Source of the DNA: Sarcophilus harrisii
Taxonomy: Eukaryota > Chordata > Mammalia > Dasyuromorphia > Dasyuridae
NCBI RefSeq assembly: GCF_902635505.1
Contig: NC_045431.1
Location: 620,001-684,000 of the forward strand
Direction of reading: 5' to 3'
Length of the DNA stretch: 64,000 nt
Under the pieces are notes generated by a model. The model was not told the DNA's origin. It saw only the letters and a program-made list of their open reading frames with translations, and searched no databases. This document shows positions 1 to 11,762 of the stretch, in pieces. The first letter of the stretch is position 1. The number at the start of each line of letters is the position of its first letter. Position numbers and translations under genes: made by a program.

Positions 1-120
1 TCCCTTATCTCCTCCCTTATCCCATAAGAAGGCAAGGAAGACAAAATTCATCATAAATATGTAGTCATGCAAAACAAAGGTTCACTTTAGACATGTTTAA
101 AATGCAAGAAAAAGTAAGAG

Positions 121-273
121 AAGGGGCAGCTAGTGGGTGTAGTGGATAGAGTACTAGTCCTGAAATCAGGGGGATCTAAATTCAAATGTGACTTTAGATA
201 CAATACTTCCTAGCTGGGTGACCTTAGGCAAGTCACTTCACCCCAATTGCCTCAGCAAAAAAAGAAAAAAAAA
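121..273 (+). mobile_element. Marsupial tRNA-derived SINE (WSINE/MAR type)
   Basis: Starts with the GGGCAGCTAG-type SINE head, carries the 'caagtcact' core, and ends in 'ccccaattgcctcagc' followed by an A-rich tail. An A-rich direct repeat close to AAGAAAAAGTAA flanks it at about 105-115 and 274-284, which looks like a target-site duplication. It is full length for this short SINE type and has no coding capacity. Confidence 0.8.
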
Positions 274-519
274 AAGAAAAAGTAATATGGTTCATTTTGA
301 ACTCTTAGTCCACTACTTCTTTAATGGCAGATAGACAGAACATTTCCTCTTGAGTCCTTTGGATTTGTGGGATGTCATTCAAAGTTAATTATCTTTTTAA
401 TATTGCTATTATTATATAACTTCTTCATTTGAGAATGGCAAGAAAGTTAATTTGGAATTTGAAAACAAGTTCAATTTACTCTCTTGATCTCTCTATGCCT
501 TTACCACTATTATTTCCCA

Positions 520-1060
520 TACCTGAGTTTCCTACTCTTCCTTCCATTTCATCTACTAAAATCCTATCCCACTTTTAAGACCTATTCTTATGTCATCACC
601 ACCATGAAGATTCCCTGATTTCTGACCAATGGTACTCTTTTCTTACTGCAAATTCTAATGTGTCTCTGTGCTTTTTTTTTTTTTTTTTGCACAAACTGCA
701 AAGTAGTTTGAAAGTGGTTTTTAATCTATATATCTTATCTTCCCTACTAGAGTGTAAGCTTTGTAAGAGTAGGGACTCCTTCTTGTTTGCTGCTAGATCC
801 ACTCACAGAACTTTCTTAAACCTCCTCCTAGGTTATCACCAGAACTTGAAAAACTCATGGAAAACACTTATAAAGGCTTTTATCAAAAACCCTAAAAAAG
901 GAATTGAAGGAGAGGGTGCACAGCCCTTCACACTTAAACCCAATTCACTTGCAAGTCATAGCTTCCTGAAGTCATGGTTCTCTTGGAGAATGAAGGTGAA
1001 CAGCAACAACACAGAATTTAGATTTGAAAATAGTGGGTGCTTAATAAATTGAAATGAATG
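520..1060 (+). mobile_element. L2 3' end, split by another SINE
   Basis: The left part (about 520-800) reads like the L2 3' region, with an 'agagtgtaagctttgtaagagtagggact' type sequence. The right part (about 1016-1050) resumes with the typical L2 end 'gtgggtgcttaataaattg'. The middle is a separate insertion, described next. The poly-T run at 670-688 is a later expansion. ORFs here run across repeat sequence and are not genes. Confidence 0.65.
801..1015 (+). mobile_element. SINE-like insertion inside L2
   Basis: This ~210-bp segment ends in 'gaatgaaggtgaacagcaacaac', which resembles the 3' end of a short marsupial SINE family recalled as ending 'gaatgaaggacaaacaacaac'. Near-identical short direct repeats (CACAGAACTT at 804 and CACAGAATTT at 1010) flank it. 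The L2 reads through on both sides. The family name is not certain. Confidence 0.5.
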
Positions 1061-1289
1061 GAAACCCCCTGATCATTTTGATCTTACCCTGTTGAAGGTG
1101 ATCAAGAGATAGAAATATCCTTTGGACGGTTTCCTTTTCTTGCCTTTAGGCCAGTCACATTTTCTGTTCTGAAATATAAATATCAATATTTCAGCATACA
1201 AGAATTACACTCTTATTGGGAAATCCCATTGTGATCTTCTCTGGCTCAACAGATTCCTAAGGGTAATATGTGGCATGAATTAGAACTGG

Positions 1290-1475
1290 AAATATTAATG
1301 AATTGCGAGTCAGAAAACTGGGGCTCAAATCTTAGATCAACCACAATCTCTTAGTGTGTCTTTGAGTCCATATGCCCATGTCTTCTTAAGACTTACATTT
1401 CTACCTCCATAAAAATTGGGGAGTTGGACCAGATGATCTCTCTGGTATCTTCCAGCTCTAAATTTCTATGATTCT
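1290..1475 (+). mobile_element. MIR/CORE-SINE
   Basis: Recognised by the order 'gagtcagaaaactgggg', a degenerate promoter and core region, and the 3' end 'ttggaccagatgatctctctggtatcttccagctct'. Heavily diverged, as usual for this ancient family. Confidence 0.75.
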
Positions 1476-1556
1476 CTGAATTGAGAATCTTTAAAATTAG
1501 GTAAAAAATTAGATTTTTGATCATCTGTCAAAATTTAAGATATTGTGGGAGCATTT

Positions 1557-2153
1557 TTTTTTATTTTTTATTTTTTTTATTTAATAGCCTTTTATTTACA
1601 GGATATATGCATGGGTAACTTTACAGCATTAACAATTGCCAAACCTCTTGTTCCAATTTTTCACCACTTACCCCCCCCCCCAACCCCTCCTCTAGACGGC
1701 AGGATGACCAGTAGATGTTAAATATATTAAAATATAAATTAGATACACAATGAGTATACATGACCAAAACGTTATTTTGCTGTACAAAAAGAATCAGACT
1801 CTGAAATATTGTACAATTAGCTTGTGAAGGAAATCAAAAATGCAGGTGGGCATAAATATAGGGATTGGGAATTCAATGTAATGGTTTTTAGTCATCTCCC
1901 AGAGTTCTTTCTCTGGGCGTAGCTGGTTCAGTTCATTACTGTTCCATTGGAAATGATTTGGTTGATCTCGTTGCTGAGGATGGCCTGGTCCATCAGAACT
2001 GGTCATCATATAGTATTGTTGTTGAAGTATATAATGATCTCCTGGTCCTGCTCATTTCACTCAGCATCAGTTCGTGTAAGTCTCTCCAGGCCTTTCTGAA
2101 ATCATCCTGTTGGTCATTTCTTACAGAACAGTAATATTCCATAATATTCATAT
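1557..2153 (-). mobile_element. L1 3' end, 5'-truncated, antisense, clean TSD
   Basis: A 597-bp L1 remnant read on the minus strand. It contains the ORF2 C-terminus (stop near 1993) with the motifs MEYYCSVRND, DFRKAWRDLHELML and SEMSRTRRSLYT, followed by the 3' UTR and a poly-A tail (T run at left). These align with the known L1 ORF2 C-terminal pattern MEYY-AAIKNDE. A perfect 17-bp target-site duplication, ATATTGTGGGAGCATTT, lies at 1540-1556 and 2154-2170, so both ends are exact. The open ORF2 tail and exact TSD suggest a fairly young insertion. Confidence 0.93.
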
Positions 2154-2239
2154 ATATTGTGGGAGCATTTAATGGCCTCACACACTATGTTCTTTCCTGT
2201 AGCAATGCAAGAACTGCTAATCATAGATATAGATAGATT

Positions 2240-4950
2240 TTGTCTTTCTGTTAGGTATGACCAGCTCTGTGAAGGGAACATTAAATTTTCCTACAATCAC
2301 TTTGTGTTTTCTTAATTCAGTTAAATTTTTCCTTTATGAATTGAAATGCTTTTCATTTAGTAAATATTTGTTTGGTATTGTTATTGGTTCATTTTCTGTA
2401 ATTATTTCAAAAAATACAGTTTCCATGTTCATCTCTCTTGATTTTGCAAATTTTGTTTTTTATTTGTTTAATAGGATTTTAATTCCTATTTTGGGGGATA
2501 TACCTGATGTATAGTAATTTTTTGCTCCAACTTCTTATTTCCATTTTGTATTTAAGTTTATTTTTAAAGGTATGTTTATTATGATTCATTTTTAGATATA
2601 TTGTATTTTGTTTTCCTGTCTATTGTCACTATTTTCATTTTATTGAGTTATTCAGTTTGTTCATTTTTAATATTGTGATTGCTAAGATTGTGTTCTCTTC
2701 TACCTATCTTTATTGTTTTTTATCCCCTTACTCTTTTAAGCTAGTATGGCATTCCCTATAATTATATATATATTATTATGTTATTTATTTATTATGTTAC
2801 TTATTTTATTTTGATGCTATATTCCACAGGCTTTCAACTGTCCCATTTGCCTGTCCTATTTTAAATTGTTCTAATTAATTTACATCTATTTCCTCTTATT
2901 CTTTCTTTTATTTCTTTTTCCTTTTCCTTTATTCATTCACTTTATTCACCAAGTTAAGAAAATTATAGTCCAACAGCTTTTTTTCCCCTTCACTTTTTAA
3001 TAATTCTCTTTTACTATGCCTTTTTTTTTTTAACAAGTTTTCCTTTGCTTTGTTCCCTCATTTCTTTTCCCTTTAAATATAATCTGAACTTCATTTTCTG
3101 ATTTACAGGTTATACTCTTGTTTCTTCTTTATTCTGTGTTGCTTATGAAAGTAAATCTTTGAAAGTCACCAGTTCCCTCTGTGCAGATTCCACTTCTGTG
3201 AAAATTTTGTACTATTACCTTTGAACATCTCACCCATTTTTCCACTTGTAAATCTCAAGAATATCAACTCATGAGATAAGCAATGGGCAGCTGAAAACAG
3301 TGTTGTGTAGAAGTCCCTTTGCATTCTAAACATTGTGAACTATTTCTCCTCTTTGCCATTCCCATGATTGCTCTCCATTAACAAAGTAATTCACTCTACT
3401 TCTGATTGAATACCCTTTCTGCTATTTTGGAACGTTTTACCCTTGGGAACTTACACATATTTTCCTCTGAGCATGGAATGTGATGGAATGGAGGTCCAGT
3501 CTCATAGCCTTCTAGTGAAAAAGTTTATCCCAGATGAAATCCATCATAAGGCCTATTACTGTACACTATAGCTCTTCTCTCATGGGAATGTTGTTCCACA
3601 GTGGAAAACTTTCCTGTACTCTACTGGGATAAGATGACTTTCTCTGTTGCCACTTGTCCATAGCCCCTTTTTATTGCTCCTATTCTACTTTAGCACTTCT
3701 CTACTTTATTAAGAAATCATAAGTATTATTCTTTCCCTATTTACCTGTGGACTTAGTAAAGGTATGGCATTGTTCCTTTTTGTTTGTTTGTTTGTTTTTC
3801 TTCTACATCCCAGTCACACAACTTTCCATTCTGTTATCTCTTCCCATGAATGCTACTTAATTGGGAAGATTTAATCCATGGCAGCTTATATAGATTATTT
3901 CCCCTTGTTTATTCCTGATTCTAACATCATCTTACATTCTTAGTCCTTTACATCCCTTCTAAACCTTGATACTCTATTCTTTCTTTTAATCCACAGATCA
4001 ATTTTTTCTTTTAGAAAATAATTTATACACAAGATAATGGTTTTTATTTTTTCCTGATATTTGTGTTTATTTTTTCTTGTACTATTGTTGTTTAATGTAT
4101 TTGGAAGTTAAAAGTCTGCTAATGTCTGTTTTTTTGTTATTGTTGCTGTTCTTTGTCTTTTTTTTTTTTTTTTTTTTGGTAGAAATGCTTTTTACTTTGG
4201 CAAATTTCTTATCTTTTAAAAATTGATGATTAAAATCAAATTTGTGAAATATGTTATTTTTGCAATGAAGATTTTCCCTCCCCCTTTTTAGAATATACTA
4301 TTCCATTCTCTCCATTGTTTTGTATGTTTGTGTATATGTGAAATAATCTTGTGAGATTTGAATTACCCTTCCTTTGTATTTTTAATTATTTTTCTTTCTT
4401 GCTTATGAAATTTGTTACTGAAATAACTAAATCTTTGAATGTGAAGCATGTTGTTGGTTTTAGTGGTAGTGTTCTATGAATAATCTCAAAATCAATATTT
4501 TGTATTCAGAAGTCCTGCATAGAATTCTTGTGTTATCTTCTGAGTTATAATATCCAGTTTTTTTTTAATTGTCATTATTCCTCTGGGAAACCTGTGATCC
4601 TAAAGCTATTGTTATTTTTTGCCTCTCTTCTGACAAATTCCCCTTCACTTTAGTATTTTTGTGTTTCAGATCTCTTATTCTCTCTCTGAGCTTCTACTTC
4701 TTTGGAATGATTCTCCATTATACATTCAAAATTTACCATTCTGTTATTTGTATTTTTGAATTTTGTGTTGATTGCCCTGATACCTAGCCTGCAATCATTT
4801 CCAATTCCTTCTAATAGTTTTTACTTATTTAAAAACAATTCTGCTTCTGAACTTTCTTGCATTGTCCCATGATCTGTGTGTAGTTCACAGAGGTCATATC
4901 AGTTCATTTTCCTTCATATTGTACTATTTATTCAATGTGTATTTTTTTTT
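2240..4950 (-). mobile_element. Old L1, antisense, ORF1 to start of ORF2
   Basis: On the minus strand, about 2700 down to 2240 resembles the L1 ORF2 start and endonuclease domain: a degenerate ITI-N-N-LN segment, then 'GIKILLNK', 'RDEHGN' and a region matching the L1 stretch before the catalytic domain. About 4800 down to 4150 resembles ORF1, with short matches such as 'ITGFPE' and 'ISQDYFTYTQT'. Both frames are broken many times. The 2700-4150 part between them is AT-rich and longer than a usual L1 spacer, so it may hold another unrecognised insertion. The right boundary is uncertain. Confidence 0.6.
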
Positions 4951-5860
4951 CTTTGAAGTTGTACTCATTCTTCATTTTGCCTTTATGAGAGTCTCTCTTG
5001 GTTAACCTGTTTGGGGACTGAGTTTTTATTTAGGCTCTCTCTTTGATATTCTGGTCTTTCATCTTTTCTTATGAATGCCCTATGATTAACATTTAGGAAT
5101 CCTCCATCATTTCAAATTCCTCTCTTTTCTACTCTAACATAGATTTTCTCAGGGCTGAGCTACCTAGTGAGCTTCCCAAATGTCAATGAAAGAGAAAAGC
5201 TAAAAGACCATCAGAGAACTTATATTAACAACAACAACAGATTAACTAAGAGAAAGAATCATTCAGAGAAAAGGAAGAATAAAGCCTGAGAAAGACAAAA
5301 GAATAAAATGTGCAAAAATTGTCAAGACATATTCAAGGTATAATGTGAAGGAAAATGAATCAGTATAGTAAATGAAACACAATAGTATGGTTTTGCCAGA
5401 GAATATAGATTAATAAATAGCAGGAACTTCTAAAATGATAGAAAGGAAAAAACAAAGCTTTTCACACAGAACATTAGAAATTAATCTAGTCTCTTCAAAT
5501 TATGGACAAGGAGGTTGGCTGGGTTCAGGGCTTTGTCTTGAGTAATGCCTATGGGGAGACAACTAGCTTTGGCTGTTTTTTCATTTCCTTTTCTGTTAGG
5601 GCTAATCCTCTGTTCCTCAGATCCAATGATCTGTTTCTATCTGGCTTGTGGATTTGAATGCTATATATGGTATGTCTTCTCTGCCCAATTCTTACCTCTT
5701 TCCTCCTTCTTCCCTTCACATGGCTAGACAGAATCAATGTCTGATGATGCTTTCAGAGTCAGCCTAAAGAGACTTAGGTAGATTCGCTGTCATATAGGAT
5801 CTCTACAATCAGACCTTGAATCTCATGTTTGTACTTGATGCAGTGGATGTAGGAGATTGA
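4950..5860. other. Unassigned AT-rich stretch
   Basis: No gene, RNA or well-defined repeat was recognised. The left end may be the 5' region of the antisense L1 next to it. Short ORFs at about 5,545-5,737 overlap on both strands and have no family features. Confidence 0.4.
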
Positions 5861-5861
5861 G

Positions 5862-6013
5862 TGCATCCTCCCTCATTTGAGAGATAAGGAATATCAGACC
5901 TAGAATGAGTATGTAACTTGTCTGAAGTCACAAGGGAAGTAAGGAAGTAACAAAGCCATCAAGTGAACCCAAATCTTCTGATCTATTGCTCTTTTCCTTA
6001 CATCATGCTTCCT
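5862..6013 (-). mobile_element. MIR/CORE-SINE, antisense
   Basis: Reads as the reverse complement of MIR: 'gagagataaggaatatcagacc', 'agtcacaagg', 'gtgaacccaaatcttctgat', then 'ttccttacatcatgcttcctc'. Confidence 0.7.
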
Positions 6014-6245
6014 CCTCAGATGAATAAAGCTAGAGGCCTACAGAAGCAGTAAATCTCACAAAACATCAGAAGGTTCTGGTTTAGTGGATCAGAGAGAACC
6101 TCAGTCAAAGGTGTTCAGGACCCTGGATAGTGTCCTGGTACAGCTATAGTGTGGATGAAAAGCTCAAAGTTACTAAGGCCTTTGAAATTCAGAGTACATA
6201 TGCAATTGGCAATTTCTTTTTGAAGAAACTCCTGTGTTCAGGGGA

Positions 6246-6325
6246 TTTTGAGCTAGCTGGAACATTAGAAATCATCTGGCCAGACCCCGTCATTTTAGAG
6301 ATGAAGAATCAAAGTAATATAGCAC
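6246..6325 (-). mobile_element. MIR3/THER-like fragment, antisense
   Basis: Short match to the antisense motif 'gaacattagaaatcatctggccagacccc' followed by 'cattttagagatgaag', the 3' part of a MIR-type SINE. Confidence 0.55.
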
Positions 6326-6702
6326 AAAATGAAAAGCAGATATTATCTACTATGGCTAAAATCATTGTTAAGGCTTTAGCTGGATCCTTTGTCCTATTCC
6401 ATCTCTCCTATCTTCTCCTTTCCAATGCAACTGAAGTCCAAAAAAAAAAATATTTGGTATGGATTGAAGGGAAGAATTCAATCATATTCAACAAATATTT
6501 TAAGCTCCTTTTTTTTTTTTTTTCCTGCAAAGCACTTAAACTACTCAGATTGTATATAGATTAGCAGAGTGGATTTTTATAGTGGTAAAACTCTGCCCCA
6601 TGAATTCCATACTCTAAGATAAGAGAAAAATGCTTATGCTAAAAAAACACAGACTAATTCTAATAAACATTGCCTGGGGGAACACAAACTATTTTGGGAT
6701 GA

Positions 6703-6775
6703 TGGGATTTAGAACTAGAAGGGAATCTTAAAGTTTCTAGTCCAATTCTCTTATAGAAGAGGAAAGAACAATACC
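6703..6775 (-). mobile_element. MIR3/THER-like fragment, antisense
   Basis: 'gatttagaactagaagggaatc', then 'tctagtccaattctcttatagaag'; same antisense MIR-type end as at 6246. Confidence 0.5.
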
Positions 6776-6929
6776 TTTTCTTCTTTATTATATGAATAAT
6801 TTTTAAGATCATAAATCAGAAACCAAAATCAATGGGTTAAGCCTTTCAAATATTATTTTAAATAAATAAACTTTATTGTTATCCTCAGCTTATCATTTTA
6901 GATAATCTCTTTGTTCACCAAAATATAAA

Positions 6930-6955
6930 GGGTGGGGGGGGGCCGGGGGGGGGGG
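6930..6955 (+). repeat. G-rich homopolymer tract
   Basis: An almost pure G tract interrupted by one T and one CC. It could form a G-quadruplex on the + strand. Such tracts are also frequent sites of sequencing error. Confidence 0.8.
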
Positions 6956-6959
6956 AACC

Positions 6960-8980
6960 TCCACTCTCCTTTTGTATGTGTGCTTTTACCTTGCACAGAA
7001 ACCATAGTTACTGAGACAAAGGGAAATGGGAAGGCTGCAGGGACATTTTTTCGCTGAGCCTTTCTGTTCCCAGTGAATTCCTCAAGCTCATGAGGACTCA
7101 TTCGACTGTGTAAAGTACAAACTGCCACCAAACTAGATCCACTTGTATTGTGAATTAGTGATTGAATCTGGGCATTGGGACTTTAAAAGACAATTTCTAT
7201 TCACTCCATGCAGTATCCAGGTCCTAAAAAACACATCAACAAAAGACTGCAGGCAGTCACAAGGAGGGGCAAAAACCTGGTTGAGTGGCAATTTTCTGTT
7301 CATAAATCAACTCAGTATTCTCAATTGTCCTAACGCTGTTTCCCACAAGTTACAAGTGGCATTCCCCGCCCCCCAGGAATGTCTTTTTATAAGAACATGG
7401 TGCTCCTTCCAAACAACACGGAAGAAAGTCCATAAAGATACTGAGCCATCAGGAATCTGACTTAAAATGCATTATGATAAAATGTATCCTCACAGAAGGA
7501 TGGAGGATTTTAATAGCTGTATTTTATCATCATGTTTTTCATACAGCAACAGGACCAAAGAACCAGTGACAATGATGATGATGTAGATGGTTAAGATGAT
7601 GATGAAGAAGGGAGGAAGAGATGAGGGCTTCTGATCTTTGTGAAGTTTTACCACTATTAAAATCCACTCTGCTAAAGCAGTTTTCCTATGTATTTGAAAA
7701 CAGTAGAATAGCTTTTAATAACTGCCCCCATGGTGCTAGGCAGGGCACTGTACAAAATTTACAAAAAGAGGAAATAGCAAAAAATGTCTCTGCTAATCAA
7801 ACAATACAACCTAGACATTGGTAGGACATTTTAGTCAATTTCCTTTAATCAAAAAAAAAAAAAAAAGACAAATTAAAAACAATGGGGTCCCCTCCTCCCG
7901 GGGGTGGGGGGAGGTAGGGAGCCAGGGAAGGAAATCGGAATTTATTATTAATCTCTTTCATTAGGTTGTATCTCCCATGTCTCCATTCTGTCCAAGAATG
8001 CTGGATAAGGAGATGTAGCTGTCTAGTGAACACCATGAGATTCTATGTGGCAGAGGGTAGGGGTGGAGAACACCCATTCTGAATATGATTTACCAAAAAT
8101 GAATGCACATTCTGACTCTCCATGACACATCATGATTGATTTTTGTAATAAATCAATGTGCCCGGGTTTCAGCAAATCTCCAGTGAACGGTAACACACAA
8201 GAGATACAATTTCCAAACCTTGCCTTGGAGACCACTGCTCTGGATATGCATTTCTGCTAAAATCTATAAAGCAAAATTTCATCATATGTAACACAATTAT
8301 TTTCTCCCCATGAATAAGGACTCAATAAATAAATGCACAGCATGGGAAGGACGATCCCGACACACCTCTCACAATGGTTTTTCTCTACCATAGATATGGC
8401 TGGGCCCAGACCCACTTTCATGTTTCCTTGTCACCATGGGGTTCCGGCTTTCCCAGTGACCATGTGTGTAGCTTCCCTCAGCTCCTAGCATATAGGTGTG
8501 CTGAAATGAATTCATATGAAGTATGGGCCATGGTTAATGGCTAAAGAATAATGACCAGCTTTGTCATCAGTGACCAGATTTTCAACAAACATTCACCTTT
8601 ACCTTTGGCACCTCCTTGTCTTGTCTCTTCATGAATAATCCTTCTTGTAGTAAACATGATGCAAAGAGAGTAGCGGGTCTCTGATAGTGGATCTCAAAGG
8701 CTGGACTTCCATTGGTGCACTCTCTAATGCTGGTGGAGCAGGCTGAAAGGGAGTGATAGCAAAATAACAAGGGATGTCCTAATCAGGCTTAACCTTTTCT
8801 ATTTCTCAGCAGCTAGTGATTCACTTCTATCAATCCATTAAAAGAACCATGATTTCATCCATATGGATCTTTTCTCCATCAAAAGTGAATCAGAGTCCTG
8901 TGCCTTCATTAGTTTCTGTGGTTAAAGATAAAAGCATCCATGGTCAATCTTTTGGTGATGAGCCTTTGTTTTCAGGATAC
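6960..8980. other. Mostly repeat-free noncoding stretch
   Basis: No gene or recognised transposable element across about 2 kb apart from a small A run at 7851-7866 and a GAT-rich patch at 7571-7612. Short ORFs on both strands overlap and show no protein family signal. Lack of repeats in such a repeat-rich region makes it a candidate for conserved noncoding sequence, but no alignment was possible. Confidence 0.4.
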
Positions 8981-8984
8981 ACAC

Positions 8985-8986
8985 AG

Positions 8987-9024
<38 letters not shown>
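8985..9024 (+). repeat. (CA)n microsatellite
   Basis: An uninterrupted CA run of about 32 bases with imperfect copies before it. A looser CA/TA-rich patch follows at 9145-9230. ORFs ending in Thr-His repeats here are translations of the microsatellite. Confidence 0.95.
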
Positions 9025-9025
<1 letters not shown>

Positions 9026-9870
9026 TAGTAAGATTTGCCAGAGTTGTATTTTGTTGACATACCTTTTGAAAATTCAAGGTCACTGTCCCTCAGTGATGAA
9101 GCATCAGGGGAGGATGTCTGTGGAATTAGCTATATCGCCCCCTCAACACACACAAACACATTATATAGAATGGACACACATAAACATACTTATGTATATA
9201 ATCAGACACATAAATATAATGCAATTATATGCATGTGAAGCAATATATAGTGCACCACAGACAATGCCTTACAGTCATTTATGCATTTTCTAAGATGTAC
9301 ATGAAGCGATAATCTAATCAAGGTACTTATCATGAACTGCCCCAATCCATAAAATATGCCCAACACATTTCCTTCCTCCTGTCCCCAAACTGTTGTAAAG
9401 AGCTACTTGCCTGCAAGTAAGCCACAATTTATGTCGAGAGCATAAAAGAGAATGATGGTTTCATTTTGCTTAAATGCAACGTGCCCCACAAGGCAAGAAT
9501 GGCTAGATGGCTGATGGAGAGAATGCAACCTTTGTGAGATTACCTTTTGCCCCAAGGAACAGTTTAAAAAATAAACATCTGTTAAAAGGAAAAAGAAAAA
9601 CACCTCAATCTGATATGTTTTGAGAAAGGTTGTGTTAAGCATTCTCAGACCCACCCCACTAATGTCTCACTGCCTGTATACTGTTGGGTTGGGAAGATGA
9701 TCCTTGTTCTTGAAAGGTGGGGCAGGCACCTTGCAGGGCATGTATCCTTAATTTCAGCACACTGATCCTGGGGAGTGCATCATTTTTCTGACTATAGCAG
9801 CCAGAGGGTATGGGATGGCTGACATTTTTATTAGGGGGAAATGACCATAGAGATGTCATCTCATATTGAT
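9025..9870. other. Unassigned noncoding stretch
   Basis: No recognisable gene or repeat except CA/TA-rich low complexity at 9145-9230. A minus-strand ORF at 9403-9654 has no family features. Confidence 0.4.
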
Positions 9871-9871
9871 A

Positions 9872-10098
9872 GACCGCTTTCATATATGCAAAGTGTTTTA
9901 CATAAGCTCTCTTCTTAGATCCTCAGGACAACCGTACAAGTCAAGTCCTATCATTATTCTTATTTTACAGATGGGGGGAAACTGTGGCTGAAGGAAGGGA
10001 AGGCAATCTGTTGAGTGTGCAAGTGTAGGAAGCAGAATTCAAACTCAAGCCTTCTGAAGACTAAATCCAACATACCATCCAATCTGCCACCTAGGTAT
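9872..10098 (-). mobile_element. MIR-type SINE (long form), antisense
   Basis: Shows the long antisense MIR pattern: 'gcaaagtgttttacataagctc', 'gatcctcaggacaacc', 'ttattttacagatggggggaaactg', 'gaattcaaactcaagccttctga', ending 'ccatccaatctgccacctag'. Nearly full length. Confidence 0.8.
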
Positions 10099-10289
10099 TG
10101 CTTCTAAAGTGCTGGAAAAAGCCTAATTTATGATTTCACTTGATCATTTTTTGTTGTTAGAAGGAGGACTTGGCAAAGGGCATGGAAGTGATGATTATAT
10201 AGAGAAATAATTGTGACATAAAAGACAAAAATAATTGATGTGAAAAAAAATGCTTGACCCCATTATCTTAAAACAAAATATTATACTTC

Positions 10290-10355
10290 TTTTTATTTAT
10301 TTATTTATTTAAGAGCCTTTTATTTACAGGTTATATGTATGGGTAACTTTACAGC
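10290..10355 (-). mobile_element. 66-bp L1 3' end with 17-bp TSD
   Basis: Only the last part of an L1 3' end is present: poly-T with ATTT repeats, then 'aagagccttttatttacagg', 'atgtatgggtaactttacag'. The same string begins the larger copy at 1557. A perfect 17-bp duplication, ACAAAATATTATACTTC, lies at 10273-10289 and 10356-10372, which fixes both ends. This is an extreme 5' truncation from target-primed reverse transcription. Confidence 0.92.
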
Positions 10356-10477
10356 ACAAAATATTATACTTCAAGAAATCTGGATTTAACATCTTTTTTG
10401 TAGGTCAAGCATTTTTGTTTCATATATTTTTGTTTTAATATTTATTTTGATATGGAATTGTGACTTCATCAGGGAGT

Positions 10478-10617
10478 AGGGAGACCCCAGAAGCTGTCTA
10501 GTCCAGCTTGGGGGAAATTGAGGCCCCAGGAAGTTATATGACTTGCCTAGAGGTAACACAGTAATTCAGGCATTTGCATTCTGATCTTCTGATTCCACAA
10601 CTGTACCATAAAACCTC
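10478..10617 (-). mobile_element. MIR, antisense
   Basis: 'agctgtctagtccagcttggggg', 'aaattgaggcccc', 'atgacttgcctagaggtaacac' and 'ttctgattccac' follow the antisense MIR order. Confidence 0.7.
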
Positions 10618-10689
10618 CCTGATTTCAAGGGAGATCAGCAAGCCTTTCAGAACTCGGCCTCAGAGTGTTTCTTAAGGACTGGAAAGTGA

Positions 10690-10800
10690 CTTTGTTCCAT
10701 AAATGAAAAGTTAATCTATGTCAGAAGCAGCATTTGAACCCAAGTCATCCAGCCTTCAAAAACTGACTATCAATCCACTAGACCAACCTCCCTCTTCTTA
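10690..10800 (-). mobile_element. MIR fragment, antisense
   Basis: 'cagaagcagcatttgaacccaagtc' and 'aatccactagaccaacctcc' match the antisense MIR 5' half. Confidence 0.55.
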
Positions 10801-11430
10801 CATGAGGTCAAGTTGTTCTAAAAACAAAACAAAAGGTCATTTAGGTTGCACTATTTGCCAAGAATTAACAATTTTATTCAAGAAACATTTTAAAACTAGA
10901 AACTGTGTTGGTCAATGAGAACTAAACTGTCATGATTATCAATGTGTTTGATTATATTTATTTGAAAATGGAAAAGTCAGACCTATCAAAATACAGACTA
11001 ACTATGTATTCATACCACCACCCTTCAAGGGATGATTATCAATTTAAAAGAAATCTTAGGTTGGGGAAGTTTTTAATTGTAGTTTGCTGTTTTTAGTGTT
11101 CTGTTGAAGGTGTAGAAAGAAAAGTGAAAAGGCAACTCACATTTAACAGAGAACTAAAAATAGCTTTTGTATGAAAGAGTTTGTGAATCCCCATTATCAT
11201 TATGAAGTATAAAAACATAATTTCATTTCATTTGCTACTACACAGTGGTAGTTTTGCTTATTCATTTTATTCCCTTTTTGTGGTTTGCTTTAAATCCAAC
11301 AAAATGATCTTATTTCATGTCTGAACATAAAACTGCCAATAGATGCTATCTCATATGGTTTCCAGATTAAAAACAATCACTAAAGCAAGCTATTATAAAA
11401 GGGCGAAAGGCTCTAGAGTCAGAAACAGCA
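10800..11430. other. Unassigned noncoding stretch
   Basis: AT-rich sequence with no recognised gene, RNA or repeat. Confidence 0.4.
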
Positions 11431-11434
11431 ATAG

Positions 11435-11600
11435 AGACAATGTGTATATCTGGAAGAATCCTGGATTTGGCACTGACAATCCTGGATTCAAATTATACCT
11501 CTACCATTTATGCCTGTATGAACTTGAGAAAATCATTTTAACTTTTTGAAGACTCGGTTTTTTAATCTACAGAACAATATGGAGCATCTCTTCATGATCT
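11435..11600 (+). mobile_element. MIR
   Basis: 'aatcctggattcaaattatacctctaccatttatg', 'aacttgagaaaatcattttaac' and 'aatctacagaacaat' follow the sense MIR order. Confidence 0.6.
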
Positions 11601-11762
11601 AAATCACATAACCTAGTCCAATGTCCTCATTATAAGATGAAGAAATTGGGCCCCCCAAAAGAGAAATGATTTATCCAAGAGCAAATACAGGAGTAGTTAA
11701 GTGGCAGATTGAAGACTCAAATTTAGATCTTTTGACTAAGTCCTATGTTCTTTCCATTCTTG
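11600..11762 (-). mobile_element. MIR3-like, antisense
   Basis: 'cctagtccaatgtcctcattataagatgaagaaattggg' then 'gtggcagattgaagactcaaatttagatcttttgactaa' and 'gttctttcca': the antisense MIR order. Confidence 0.65.
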
